A DNA stretch of 64,000 bases from Sulfoacidibacillus ferrooxidans (GCF_022606465.1 NZ_JALBUF010000001.1:558001-622000), one strand, 5' to 3'. Counted from the stretch's first letter, positions 1-8,891 are shown. Numbers and translations are program-made. The notes: generated by a model from the letters alone, not told the origin.

Positions 1-596
1 TTGCCGCAGGGCAATCGACGCGCATGGGTCGCCCTAAAGCTCTTCTTGAGGTGGACGGTCGCCCTATGATTCGCTTTGCAGTCGAGGCTGCTATACAAGC
101 AGATGTGTCTCCAATCTGGGTCATTGCGGGGCAATGGCATCAGGCCATGGCCTCTGCTTTGAGTGATCTTCCGGTAACTGTTATCTATAACAAAGACTTT
201 CGAGAAGGAATGTCTACATCATTACGCCTTGGTATCTTGCAAGCCAAGGATGCTTTTGTACAAGGTGCTATGATTTTACTTGCAGATCAACCATTCATAT
301 CAAGCTCACTACTTTCAACATTACTTTACACCTATAAAAAACAAAAGCAGCAAGGCATATTGATTGTGCGCCCCACACACAATCATGTGCCTAACCACCC
401 AGTCATATTTGATGCATCACTATTCCCCGAATTTTCGTCTCTTCGAGGCGATGAAGGAGCACGTTCTATCATCGCAGCACACGCCTCTCATACGCTCTTC
501 GTGCCATGCCAAGAGCCCATGTGGCATCTTGACATCGACACGAACGATGAATGGGAACGTCTAAAGCCTGATTTACAAAAGCTTTGCGACAGGTAA
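1..596 (+). CDS. MobA/MocA-like molybdenum cofactor nucleotidyltransferase, 5' end outside window
   Basis: Predicted NTP transferase that adds CMP or GMP to molybdopterin, which fits its position beside a molybdenum hydroxylase cluster. The first ATG in the window is at 24, but the frame is open to the window edge and codons 3-23 read AAGQSTR, completing the family signature LAAGxSxRMGxxK (AAGQSTRMGRPKALL). The gene therefore starts upstream of this window and ATG 24 is internal. A second metal-binding motif, LLADQPF, lies about 85 residues on, and the C-terminal LDIDTNDEW matches the usual DIDTPED ending. It is convergent with the xdhC-like gene and overlaps its 3' end by 24 bp. Whether it uses CTP or GTP cannot be told by eye. 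Confidence 0.85.
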   Translation, partial: AAGQSTRMGRPKALLEVDGRPMIRFAVEAAIQADVSPIWVIAGQWHQAMASALSDLPVTVIYNKDFREGMSTSLRLGILQAKDAFVQGAMILLADQPFISSSLLSTLLYTYKKQKQQGILIVRPTHNHVPNHPVIFDASLFPEFSSLRGDEGARSIIAAHASHTLFVPCQEPMWHLDIDTNDEWERLKPDLQKLCDR

Positions 597-1703
597 ACAA
601 CACCTAGAGTTGCGATGCTGTACTACTTGTGCCACTATGCTCACAGCGATCTCCTCAGGCCCTTGTGCTAAGATAGGCAAGCCAATCGGTGAATACACAT
701 AATTAGGTACTGAATCCGGAGCAAACAAGCGCTCCGTACGTGCCATGGGGCCGAGTATTCCGAGATATCGCACCGGCTGTTCCCGCAAAAATTGAACCCA
801 CGCGACATCCCATGTAAAACTATGCGTCATGACAAAAGCGTACGTTCCTTCAGGTACTACAAGTTGTTCTCTTGCTTGCGTTGGTTGCATCATAAGGAGC
901 TCAGAAGCTTGCGAGAAGTACTGTTCCTGCAGATACGCACTGCGCGGATCCACTACAGTCACCCGAAATCCCACTTGTGCAAGCAACGCGACGAGCGGGC
1001 GCGCATCGGGACCTGCACCAAATACAAAAGCAGCATACTTCGGTTGTAGTCTATCCAGAAAGTAAAGCATCTGCGGCCCCACTTCTGTAGGCTGAGTAGC
1101 TTCATTCTTTGAAAAAGACAACAACTGTTGCGTCCACTCTTCATCGAGATGTACATCACCAACTGAACCGATCACCTGTTGATTGGCGCTTAATGCCATG
1201 GTGCTAACGTGCACGTTAACACCATGACCATCACATAGATGTTGACTTTGCATATCTATACGCCGCACCAAAAAAACAGGCTGACCCTCTTCGATTTCCT
1301 TTACAATTTTTATCCAGGTATTGCTCTCTTGTGCGTTACCACCCCAGTCAAGACGTTCAAGTAAAACATCAATTACTCCATTGCAACCTGACCCTTTACC
1401 CCAGCCTTCGTCACTTTGTGCAGCCAGGTTATACGTATACATGTACGCTTTACCATGAGTGAATACTTCTTTTGCACGATGCATCACATCTTCTTCTAAA
1501 CAACCTGCGCTAAGCGTACCAAACAGTTGCCCATCCTGTCCGATCAACATCTTAGCGCCCTCTTTGCGATAGGCAGATCCTTTTACTCTTACAATCGTTG
1601 CAAGGACCATAGCCTGCCCTTGTCGCATACACTCCACTAGCTGTTCTGCAACTCCATCCATGTTTGTGCCAAGCTCAAGGGCCGGCTCCCCCCTTTTATC
1701 CAC
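573..1703 (-). CDS. xdhC: XdhC/CoxI family molybdenum hydroxylase maturation protein
   Basis: Accessory protein of the XdhC/CoxI family, which binds molybdenum cofactor and promotes its sulfuration and insertion into xanthine dehydrogenase/CO dehydrogenase-type enzymes. The N-terminal XdhC domain shows ATIVRVKGSAYRKEGAKM and the conserved GCLEEDV; the C-terminal Rossmann half (about residues 225-360) shows VFGAGPDARPL followed by GFRVTVVDPR. The frame opens at a GTG (1703) ten bases after the coxM-like stop; an internal ATG at 1661 is an alternative start and neither has an ideal ribosome binding site. It is the last gene of the leftward coxG-coxS-coxL-coxM-xdhC run. The product is cytoplasmic and full length for the family. 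Confidence 0.88.
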   Translation of the reverse strand: MDKRGEPALELGTNMDGVAEQLVECMRQGQAMVLATIVRVKGSAYRKEGAKMLIGQDGQLFGTLSAGCLEEDVMHRAKEVFTHGKAYMYTYNLAAQSDEGWGKGSGCNGVIDVLLERLDWGGNAQESNTWIKIVKEIEEGQPVFLVRRIDMQSQHLCDGHGVNVHVSTMALSANQQVIGSVGDVHLDEEWTQQLLSFSKNEATQPTEVGPQMLYFLDRLQPKYAAFVFGAGPDARPLVALLAQVGFRVTVVDPRSAYLQEQYFSQASELLMMQPTQAREQLVVPEGTYAFVMTHSFTWDVAWVQFLREQPVRYLGILGPMARTERLFAPDSVPNYVYSPIGLPILAQGPEEIAVSIVAQVVQHRNSRCCLPVAKLL

Positions 1704-1712
1704 AAGTGGTCA

Positions 1713-2576
1713 TTACTCATTCAAACCCGCTACTCGCAACAGCGCTCTTTTTACATACACAGAACATAGATGCGCTCGATACTGCGCACTGGCAAATAAA
1801 TCGTCTGCCATCATACCATCCTTTGCCGCAAACATTGCAGCTGCCGCGATGTGTTCGCGGGTCAGTGGTTTACCAGTTAACGCTTCCTCTACCGCTTGCG
1901 CACGATAAGGCATGTCACCTGCACCTGTTATCGCTACGCGAATATCCTCTACAACTCCATCGCTAACCGTCACGACTGCTGCAACTCCAACGACTGCATA
2001 CCCTGAAGCTGGATGAGCAAACTTTTCATATGCTCCCCTTGCGTGTGCAGACGGTATGTGAAATGACACGCTAGTAAGAACACTATTCTCAGGAAGCGCC
2101 GTGATGAGTGGGCCAAGGAAAAAATCCTCCGAGGAGAATGTCTCAGTACCTTGTGCACTCATGACTTGAAATTGCGCATCCAGCGCCAGTGCTACTGCAG
2201 GAAGATCAGATGCCGGATCTGCATGTGCGAGATTTCCTCCAATCGTCCCGCGATTACGGACTTGAAGATCTCCAATTTGGCTAGCCGTTTCAGCAAGAAT
2301 AGGGAGTCGCTCACGCACTAAAGGATTCGTCATGATTTGATAGTGTGTGAGCAAAGCACCTACAGAAAGCCGATCTCCCGTAACTTTCACGGCGCGTAAC
2401 CCTTCAATACCAGAAATGTCTATCAATGTTCCAGGACTTGTCAAACGCAACTTCATCATGGGAAGCAAACTATGTCCACCTGCAATTAGCTTTCCTTCTC
2501 CATCAGATGCTCGTAACAGTTCAATCGCCTCTTGTACCGATGAGGCTCGTTCGTAGGCAAATGCACTTGGAATCAT
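1713..2576 (-). CDS. CoxM-like FAD-binding subunit of a molybdenum hydroxylase
   Basis: Medium subunit that carries FAD and passes electrons from the Fe-S subunit to an acceptor. Two FAD-binding motifs are visible: AGGHSLLPMMKLRL near residue 35 and TIGGNLAHADPASDLP near residue 105. I chose ATG 2576 (MIPSAFAYERASS) because it follows an AAGGGGGG ribosome binding site at about 9 bases and overlaps the coxL-like stop in an ATGA, implying translational coupling; the longer frame back to 2609 lies inside coxL. This gives 287 residues, normal for the family. The middle subunit is similar in CO dehydrogenases, xanthine dehydrogenases and nicotinate/aldehyde enzymes, so it does not fix the substrate. 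Confidence 0.9.
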   Translation of the reverse strand: MIPSAFAYERASSVQEAIELLRASDGEGKLIAGGHSLLPMMKLRLTSPGTLIDISGIEGLRAVKVTGDRLSVGALLTHYQIMTNPLVRERLPILAETASQIGDLQVRNRGTIGGNLAHADPASDLPAVALALDAQFQVMSAQGTETFSSEDFFLGPLITALPENSVLTSVSFHIPSAHARGAYEKFAHPASGYAVVGVAAVVTVSDGVVEDIRVAITGAGDMPYRAQAVEEALTGKPLTREHIAAAAMFAAKDGMMADDLFASAQYRAHLCSVYVKRALLRVAGLNE

Positions 2577-4927
2577 GCAGATTCGCCCCCCTTCTCCATA
2601 GCTCTCCATACTTTTTCCGGCGTAAGAGGCATATCGAGATCGCGCACGCCAAACGGACGAAGTGCATCAACTACTGCATTAACCACAGTCGGTGTTGATG
2701 CAATCGTGCCCGTCTCTCCAATCCCTTTTACACCCAGTAGATTTTGCGGTGCAGGCGTTTCTGTAAACGCAGTCTCAAATTCAGGGAAAAAGTGCGCCTT
2801 AGGCATCGCGTAATCCATAAATGTCCCTGTCAATAATTGTCCTTGATCATCGTAAATAGCACCTTCCCACAGTGCCTGACCGATACCTTGAGCAATCCCA
2901 CCATGAACTTGCCCTTCTGCAATCATGGGATTAATCACACGACCGCAGTCATCTACTGCCACATAACGCAATATTTTTATTTCGCCTGTCTCTCGATCCA
3001 CTTCAACCATGCAAAAATGCGTGCCAAAAGGATAGACGAAGTTCACTGGATCATAAAACGAGTGTCCCTCTAACCCAGGTTCCACACCAGATGGTAGATT
3101 CCAAGCAAGATAGGCTTGCAACACCACTTCTTGAAAAGTCGCTTGCCTTACTGCTCCATCCTCATTGTTTGTGTAAAATATCCCCTTATCAAACTCAACA
3201 TTTTCTTCTACTGTCAACAACATATGAGCTGCAATTTTGCGGGCTTTGTCGATCACTCGATCTACAGCAATAGCAAGTGCATTCCCACCCACAGGTGTCG
3301 TACGCGATCCATACGTTCCCCATCCCATAGCGATGCGATCCGTATCGCCATGCACAATCTCCACGTCATCGATAGGAATTCCCAGACGATCACCAACAAT
3401 CTGAGCAAACGTTGTTTCTTCACCTTGTCCGTGTGGAGATGCACCAGTAAACACAGTTACCTTGCCAGTTGGATGCACTCGAACCGTCGAACTCTCCCAA
3501 AGTCCGCCTTGGAATCCCACTGCACCTGCCACCTGTGAAGGGCCAAGTCCACAGATTTCGACGTAGGTTGTACATCCGATCCCAACGTAACGGCCTTGAC
3601 TTCGCAGCTCTTCTTGTTCCTTGCGAAATGTCTCATAGCCAATCATACCTATCGCCTTATCCAATGCTTGTTGATAGTTTCCGCTATCATACTCAAGCCC
3701 AAGCGCAGAGTGATAAGGGAATTCATCGGCACCAATTAAGTTCTTACGGCGAACTTCAACTGGATCCATCGAAAGTTCCATTGCAAATAGATCAACCATA
3801 CGTTCCAAGAGATACGTTGCCTCTGGTCGACCTGCACCGCGATATGCATCTGTTGGAGTCGTATTAGTGAATACACCATATACATCCACTTTCGCATGAG
3901 CAAAACGGTATGCCCCTGGGACTATCAGTCCAAATAGGATGGTCGGTACACCGGGTCCCGCCGTTGAGAGATAGGCCCCCATGTTGGCCATATTGCGCAC
4001 GCGAATCGCCGTCAATGTACCATCTTTTTCTCCAGCGAGATCCACATCAAGAATCATATCGCGCCCATGTGTAGTCACGAGAAAGTTCTCGCGCCGTTCT
4101 TCTGTCCATTTCACTGGAATGCCAAGCTCCATCGCAGCAAATCCAACTAGTGCCTCATCGGGATAGCAAGCAATCTTTGATCCAAATCCGCCACCTACAT
4201 CAATCGCTAAGATACGGATTTTATGCTCTGGCAATCCTAAAATTCCCGATAGTAACAGTCGATGAATATGTGGATTTTGCGTTGTCACCCACATCGTTAA
4301 GCTACCAGTACTCTTGTTATACTGCGCAACTGAGGAACGAGGTTCCATCGCGTTTGGAATTAAGCGCTGCTGTACAAATCGATGACTGACATGAACAGGT
4401 GCAGATTCAAACATTTCATCGGTTGCATCCCCTGCCTGCCAATGAAAGGCAATATTATGCGGTGCATCACTGTGTACGAGTGGCGCTGCATCATCCATTG
4501 CGGCTTCTTGATTGACGACAGCTGGTAAAACCTCATATTCAACAGCAATGAGTTCCAGTGCATCTTTTGCCGCGTATAGATCATCTGCTACAACCATCGC
4601 CACTCCGTCACCCACATAGCGAACCCGATCCAACGCAAGTGCAGGGTGGGCAGTTGCTTTGATGTCAGAGTCCGGTGGAAGCCACGCAGTAGGAATCGGA
4701 CCCACCCTTTGTTCAATGTCCTTCCCAGTAAATACTGCGATCACTGACGGGTGCTCTAACGCCTTAGAAACATCTATGTTTTTGATCAGGGCATGCGCAT
4801 ACGGGCTTCTCAAAATAGCCGCATGTGCCAGATTCTGAAGTTTGACATCATCTGTGTATGTGCCCTGTCCTGTGATTAACCGGGGATCCTCTTTTCGTTT
4901 TACAGTACCTCCAAAGACGCCACTCAT
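2573..4927 (-). CDS. CoxL-like (form II) molybdopterin-binding catalytic subunit
   Basis: Large subunit of a xanthine dehydrogenase-family molybdenum hydroxylase, 784 residues. It begins with the family-typical KRKEDPRLITGQGTYTDD. The loop diagnostic for CoxL reads AYRGAGR at residues 361-367, the form II signature; the AYxCSFR loop of true form I CO dehydrogenases is absent. The catalytic Glu motif GVKGIGETG is near the C terminus and DVGGGFGSK is at about 243-251. Start ATG 4927 follows a GGGAGATAGGTG ribosome binding site and lies 4 bases after the coxS-like stop. Form II enzymes have been called putative CO dehydrogenases, but many oxidise other aldehydes or heterocycles, so the substrate here is open. 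Confidence 0.92.
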   Translation of the reverse strand: MSGVFGGTVKRKEDPRLITGQGTYTDDVKLQNLAHAAILRSPYAHALIKNIDVSKALEHPSVIAVFTGKDIEQRVGPIPTAWLPPDSDIKATAHPALALDRVRYVGDGVAMVVADDLYAAKDALELIAVEYEVLPAVVNQEAAMDDAAPLVHSDAPHNIAFHWQAGDATDEMFESAPVHVSHRFVQQRLIPNAMEPRSSVAQYNKSTGSLTMWVTTQNPHIHRLLLSGILGLPEHKIRILAIDVGGGFGSKIACYPDEALVGFAAMELGIPVKWTEERRENFLVTTHGRDMILDVDLAGEKDGTLTAIRVRNMANMGAYLSTAGPGVPTILFGLIVPGAYRFAHAKVDVYGVFTNTTPTDAYRGAGRPEATYLLERMVDLFAMELSMDPVEVRRKNLIGADEFPYHSALGLEYDSGNYQQALDKAIGMIGYETFRKEQEELRSQGRYVGIGCTTYVEICGLGPSQVAGAVGFQGGLWESSTVRVHPTGKVTVFTGASPHGQGEETTFAQIVGDRLGIPIDDVEIVHGDTDRIAMGWGTYGSRTTPVGGNALAIAVDRVIDKARKIAAHMLLTVEENVEFDKGIFYTNNEDGAVRQATFQEVVLQAYLAWNLPSGVEPGLEGHSFYDPVNFVYPFGTHFCMVEVDRETGEIKILRYVAVDDCGRVINPMIAEGQVHGGIAQGIGQALWEGAIYDDQGQLLTGTFMDYAMPKAHFFPEFETAFTETPAPQNLLGVKGIGETGTIASTPTVVNAVVDALRPFGVRDLDMPLTPEKVWRAMEKGGESA

Positions 4928-4931
4928 TCAC

Positions 4932-5471
4932 CTATCTCCCTTCGTACGCTTCACGATGAATGTTCGACGCAGCCACTTCACTTTCAACCGCAGAACTTTC
5001 TGTGAGATTGGCCGCATATTGAACAGCACGAACGATATTTTGATAGCCGGTACATCGACAAATCACGCCTTCTAGTCCGTGTCTAATTTCTTCTTCCGTG
5101 GGATGCGGATTTTGTTCAAGTATGCCTACAGCAGCCATCATGACGCCTGGCGTGCAAAAACCACATTGCAACCCATGCTTCTCCCAAAATCCTTCTTGGA
5201 CTGGATGCAAATGATCAATCGTCCCTAAACCCTCTACTGTTGTAATCGTTTGTTTATCTGTCTGAACAGCTAGTACTGTGCAAGACTTGACTGCCTGACC
5301 ATCCAATAACACAGTACATGCCCCACACTGACTAGTGTCACATCCTACATGGGTTCCACATAGTCCAAGCTTTTCTCGCAACAAATGCACGAGTAACAAT
5401 CGCGGCTCAACATCTAGGGAATGCAGCATTCCGTTTATAGTTATTTCCACAGACGTGTTCGTTATCGCCAT
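4932..5471 (-). CDS. CoxS-like [2Fe-2S] subunit of a molybdenum hydroxylase
   Basis: Small iron-sulfur subunit carrying two [2Fe-2S] clusters between the Mo site and the FAD subunit. The plant-type ferredoxin half shows CGTHVGCDTSQCGAC and a later C (VKSC); the C-terminal four-helix half shows CGFCTPGVM and CRCTGYQNIV. All eight ligand cysteines are seen. ATG 5471 (MAITNTSVEI) is preferred over 5489 because GGGGAGG lies 7 bases upstream. The product is 179 residues; the tail after the last cluster is longer than in many homologues (TESSAVESEVAASN). Located immediately upstream of the large subunit in transcription order. Confidence 0.92.
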   Translation of the reverse strand: MAITNTSVEITINGMLHSLDVEPRLLLVHLLREKLGLCGTHVGCDTSQCGACTVLLDGQAVKSCTVLAVQTDKQTITTVEGLGTIDHLHPVQEGFWEKHGLQCGFCTPGVMMAAVGILEQNPHPTEEEIRHGLEGVICRCTGYQNIVRAVQYAANLTESSAVESEVAASNIHREAYEGR

Positions 5472-5540
5472 GTCCGGTCCTCCCCACATTCATGAGATAC
5501 ACTTAATCACACAAACCATGTAAACTACCTGTGCACTTCC

Positions 5541-5981
5541 CTATAACGCATGTTGTTTCATATCATCATCCACATTTTTGAAAAAACGACCCAATAACAG
5601 ACGAGCAACGCTACCCATAACTCGTTGCCCCACTGATGCGAGTAACCCAGTCACTTGAATATCTGCAAGACACACAATATCTGTACCCGTATCAGTTTCG
5701 ATTAAAGAAACGGGTGAATCTGCATGCAATTCTCCTGGCTTTCCATTACCATTAAGTAGTAGGCGATAAAATGAAGGTTCTACCTGTTCTAATAAACGTA
5801 CTTCTCCAGTAAACAACCCTTTAATTGGCCCAACATCTAGTCCTAATTCCGCATCAAATGCGCCATCTTCTCTTGCCTGCAATCGCTTACACCCAGGTAA
5901 AGTGCGACGTAATACGTCCTCATTTTGTAGATAATCCCAAACTTTATTGCGCGGTTGTTGGAATGAATAACGAAACTCCAT
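5541..5981 (-). CDS. CoxG-like SRPBCC family protein of the molybdenum hydroxylase cluster
   Basis: CoxG/SRPBCC protein of about 146 residues. It starts MEFRYSFQQPRNKVWDYLQ and continues with the family hallmark LPGCKRLQ and a DVGPIKGLFTGEV strand; homologues occur in CO dehydrogenase and xanthine dehydrogenase clusters, where CoxG has been linked to membrane anchoring of the enzyme. The C-terminal part (LLASVGQRVMGSVARLLLGRFFKNV) matches the usual end of the family. First gene of the leftward run, 69 bases before coxS. The frame can also start at GTG 5999; I prefer ATG 5981 because the conserved region begins there, but the ribosome binding site does not decide the matter. Confidence 0.85.
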   Translation of the reverse strand: MEFRYSFQQPRNKVWDYLQNEDVLRRTLPGCKRLQAREDGAFDAELGLDVGPIKGLFTGEVRLLEQVEPSFYRLLLNGNGKPGELHADSPVSLIETDTGTDIVCLADIQVTGLLASVGQRVMGSVARLLLGRFFKNVDDDMKQHAL

Positions 5982-6140
5982 TTTCAAAAGTAGCTCCACC
6001 CCTCCCGTCTCACATATATGAGAAAATCACTAAAATAGAACAGTGGCGGAGAGTTTTCTCCACCTGTTCTTTCTATGCTAGCACTCTATCTTATATCTGA
6101 CAATTATCATTTTATTAAGTATTCTATTTGTTATAAAAAA

Positions 6141-6184
6141 GCACAAGATCTAAGGAGGTTCATTTTTCCTCCCTTATCTTGTGC
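6141..6184 (-). terminator. Rho-independent terminator
   Basis: Arms GCACAAGATCTAAGGAGG and the near-complement CCTCCCTTATCTTGTGC flank a short loop. Read on the minus strand the stem is followed by CTTTTTTATAA, so it terminates leftward transcripts from the GH13 remnant region before they enter the cox-like cluster. Confidence 0.8.
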
Positions 6185-6223
6185 TTATCTGCATTCTACA
6201 TAATTCTCTCCAAAGTAGTTACT

Positions 6224-7007
6224 TTAGTTCAATCGATACACTCGACACTCGTAGGGTTGTAACACAAACTGCTTAGGTGTTTCAGTTGCATGAACCTCAT
6301 AGTTAGCCATGATTAGATCAAAAGACGTATAAGAAAGATGTTCTGGTAAAGTAAACATAGGTTGTCCATCAAAAAAGTTATTGACAACTAACCACACTTC
6401 ATCATGTAGTGTTCGCGTATAGGCATAGATTTCTTTGTGATCCTCAAGAATCAAATCATACTTGCCATAAACGACGACCTCGTGTGTCTTGCGCAACTCG
6501 ATTAACTTGCGATAATAGTGAAAGATCGAATCAGCATCTTGTAGTGCTTGCTCCACATTAATCTGCGTAAAATTAGGATTAACCTGTATCCACGGTTCAC
6601 CCGTCGTAAACTCCGCATGTTTTCCGGGGCCCCACTGCATAGGTGTGCGCGCATTATCGCGTCCTCGCACCTGAATAATACGCATCAGCTTCTCCGGATC
6701 TTCACCGCCTGCTATGACGCGGTCTGCCCATAAGTTGTGAATCTCTACATCCTTATAGTATTCAATTCGTTCAAACGCGACGTTTGTCATTCCAATTTCT
6801 TCACCTTGATAAATATAAGGTGTACCTTGTTGCATGTGAAGAAAAGTAGCTAGCATTTGCAAATTGAACAGGCGCTGTACTAGTAGACCTGGATGTTGTA
6901 CTCGGTGCAGGTGAACTAGCCTGATTGGATCCAGAATTAGTCCCACATCCAGCCACCAATCCCCATAAACCAAGCATTGCTACAGCTACAAGAGCTCCAT
7001 GATGCAT
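6224..7007 (-). pseudogene. Chimeric remnant: lipoprotein signal peptide fused to 3' part of a GH13 alpha-glucosidase
   Basis: Two unrelated gene pieces meet here. From 7007 leftward one frame encodes a lipoprotein signal peptide (MHHGALVAVAMLGLWG, lipobox LVAGC, Cys about residue 21) followed by a Ser/Thr/Pro linker. Near 6865 the reading shifts to another frame that encodes the C-terminal part of an oligo-1,6-glucosidase/trehalose-6-phosphate hydrolase type GH13 enzyme: MLATFLHMQQGTPYIYQ, GEEIGMTN, ARTPMQW, and the beta-sandwich C domain to 6224. The enzyme would normally be about 550-560 residues; roughly the first 60 percent, including all catalytic carboxylates and the NHDQ motif, is missing. 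The simplest explanation is a deletion between two genes. An open frame of 249 codons (from 6973) survives but should not encode an active hydrolase. Confidence 0.8.
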
Positions 7008-7163
7008 TTTTTCATCTATTTATATCTATTTTGAGTAAACAAGAATATTATCCCTTCCCTTTGTCCAAAAAAAAATTTGAATGGCAAGTGCCACTCAAAC
7101 TAGGATGCGTACATTATGTACTTTTATATAATGTAAGTGATATAAGTATATTAAGCAGATATA

Positions 7164-7616
7164 TTAAGCAGATGACTGCATAAATACCCCAAGCCCGTAT
7201 ATAAAGAGCGAGATAACGAAGCCAATAGCCATATATAGTGAGTTTACTGCCTTTTGTCCATCCAGTAAAAATAATAGACCATTTAGTGATGAAAATAAAA
7301 ACAACACGACCCCAAGCCAACCTATGATGATCCATTTGGCAGAATGAGAACGATGTGCACGGTATAGAAAAATCATCGAAAGAGCAATGAGTAATACCCC
7401 AAGCCCCGAATGCCCCTCAAGAATAGGATTGCTAAATGATAATGACCAATTGAGTGCAATAAGTAATTTTTCCCAATAAGGTAGCGACTGTGTCCCGGGA
7501 ATGACAGCAGGTATTGCTACATATAGGTTCATCATCATCCCTACCACGAATTGAATCAGCAATAAGATTGAAATCATCGCTGCAAAGTGATCGAGCCTTC
7601 GCATTACACTTCGCAC
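7164..7616 (-). CDS. Four-helix membrane protein, paralogue 1 of 3
   Basis: Unrecognised 150-residue integral membrane protein with four hydrophobic segments. It shares a plain pattern with the genes at 54961-55416 and 60133-60564: helix 1 ending GMMMNLYVAIP, then PILEGHSGLGVLLI with an in-membrane His, then LFSSLNGLLFLL, then a last helix with MAIGFVISLFIYG. GTG 7616 has AGGAGG 8 bases upstream; the inner ATG at 7604 (MRRLDHF) aligns with the start of paralogue 2. A 13-bp tandem duplication (TATATTAAGCAGA twice) overlaps the stop region. The conserved His could be a heme or metal ligand, but that is a guess; no function is known to me. Confidence 0.75.
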   Translation of the reverse strand: MRSVMRRLDHFAAMISILLLIQFVVGMMMNLYVAIPAVIPGTQSLPYWEKLLIALNWSLSFSNPILEGHSGLGVLLIALSMIFLYRAHRSHSAKWIIIGWLGVVLFLFSSLNGLLFLLDGQKAVNSLYMAIGFVISLFIYGLGVFMQSSA

Positions 7617-7748
7617 ACTCTCCCCCTCCTTTTACCACACTGCTATCCTATCACAGCTAGTCGTAGAGAGCGAGAGTGCGCATACTAGTCGATTCCATAT
7701 CATGCACATAGGTATATACGGGAAAACCGTCACTTTCTCCTGGCTCTC

Positions 7749-8228
7749 CTATAAACTGAACACACGCGAAAATACAGATCGTTGCTTCATACGCGTGGGA
7801 CGAGACTGTTGCATCTGACTTAGAATTTCACTTTGAATATAACTTACTGTCCGTAACCGCTCATCAATGTAGTCCTTCATCTCTTGTGCTTGGCGCTTGG
7901 CAAGTTCCTCTAGTTGGAGAGCAAATGCACTGCTGATCGCCTCCACATTTACTGCAGGTGCATCTACATTCACGTCTTCCTGGTCAGTCACAGCCACCTG
8001 ATAAAACGTTGAAAAAACTTCGCGGATCACCGCCAAAGATAATCCTTGTGCGCGCAATTGATTGACTTTTTCAAGTCGGGATACAAGTTCCTCTGTATAG
8101 ACCCTACATCCATTTTCATCACGCTCGATGGCCATGTAATCGACAAGTTCCTTCTCCCAGTTACGAACGGTTCCTTGTGATACACCAATACTTTCTGCCA
8201 CTTCAGAGATGCTATACGTACGCTTCAT
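7749..8228 (-). CDS. MerR-type HTH protein with C-terminal coiled coil
   Basis: DNA-binding protein of about 159 residues. The N-terminal MerR-type winged helix reads YSISEVAESIGVSQGTVRNWEK, then CRVYTEELVSRLEKV and LRAQGLSLAVIREVF. The C-terminal half is a charged amphipathic helix (LQLEELAKRQAQEMKDY and on), ending in a short basic tail RMKQRSVFSRVF. No effector domain is visible. ATG 8228 is chosen because AGGGGG lies about 12 bases upstream; the frame back to 8303 has no conserved sequence. The HTH-plus-coiled-coil plan resembles RacA-like or plasmid-type MerR proteins as well as ordinary regulators. It is divergent from the 8394 gene, so it may control that promoter. Confidence 0.75.
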   Translation of the reverse strand: MKRTYSISEVAESIGVSQGTVRNWEKELVDYMAIERDENGCRVYTEELVSRLEKVNQLRAQGLSLAVIREVFSTFYQVAVTDQEDVNVDAPAVNVEAISSAFALQLEELAKRQAQEMKDYIDERLRTVSYIQSEILSQMQQSRPTRMKQRSVFSRVFSL

Positions 8229-8393
8229 ATAGAATGGATACCCCCTGTAATATGATAAATAAGATATTCGCGCCTCCTTCTGTCGAATCCTTTGACGAAC
8301 CAAGAGAGCTTTTGTCGAGTGAGCGTCGAGTCATGACTTATTTAATTTAGTGAATAAATATAGTACTATTATTCTATTGGAGGTATCTACACT

Positions 8394-8891
8394 TTGTCAC
8401 TTTTAGATTGGACCTATCTATTTTTATTTATCACTTCATTATTTGGCGCGGTGCTTTTTTTTGGTTTTACGTTTCGATTGCGCATTTCATATCCACTAGT
8501 ATTCGTCGTATCCCATGTAACCTTAGCCTCAGTGACTTGGGTTTTATTTAGCATTACATTGATTAGGCATTTGATCGGCTGGTCAGAACACCAAGTACAA
8601 AATAGTACCATAATCTATTTATTGCTTGGGTATCTTGTATTTACTTTTACATACGTGATCGGCATCTATTTCTTCTTTCGCTATGATGCAAAAAGAAAGC
8701 ACCCTGGATTACAATCCATTGCGCTACATCTAGCGCTAGCAGGTCTTACTTTTGTATTCGTCACTTCCTCCTACGTTGTTGTTACTGTGACTCAAAATCA
8801 CTCTGTAGTCGATCATACACTGGGTGCAAAAAGTCCTGTATGGTTCCTCGTCCATCGAGATCAAGTCATTCATAGTCATCAAAAACAATAA
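8394..8891 (+). CDS. Hypothetical membrane protein with four helices
   Basis: 165-residue protein with four clear transmembrane segments, a short R-rich loop after helix 1 (FRLRIS) and a polar tail ending VIHSHQKQ. Translation starts at TTG 8394 with GGAGG ten bases upstream (TTGGAGGTATC). I do not recognise the family. It is divergent from the MerR-type gene with about 165 bases between them. The following intergenic stretch contains weak imperfect inverted repeats (TCATACAG...CTGTATGA then a T-rich run) that could end the transcript. Confidence 0.7.
   Translation: MSLLDWTYLFLFITSLFGAVLFFGFTFRLRISYPLVFVVSHVTLASVTWVLFSITLIRHLIGWSEHQVQNSTIIYLLLGYLVFTFTYVIGIYFFFRYDAKRKHPGLQSIALHLALAGLTFVFVTSSYVVVTVTQNHSVVDHTLGAKSPVWFLVHRDQVIHSHQKQ

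Noticed and set aside
24-596. ATG 24 as the true start of the MobA-like gene
   Set aside because: The conserved LAAGxSxRMG motif is encoded upstream of it in the same frame, so the gene begins outside the window.
7145-7170. 13-bp tandem duplication as an attachment site
   Set aside because: Only two copies at a gene end with no integrase or element boundaries nearby.
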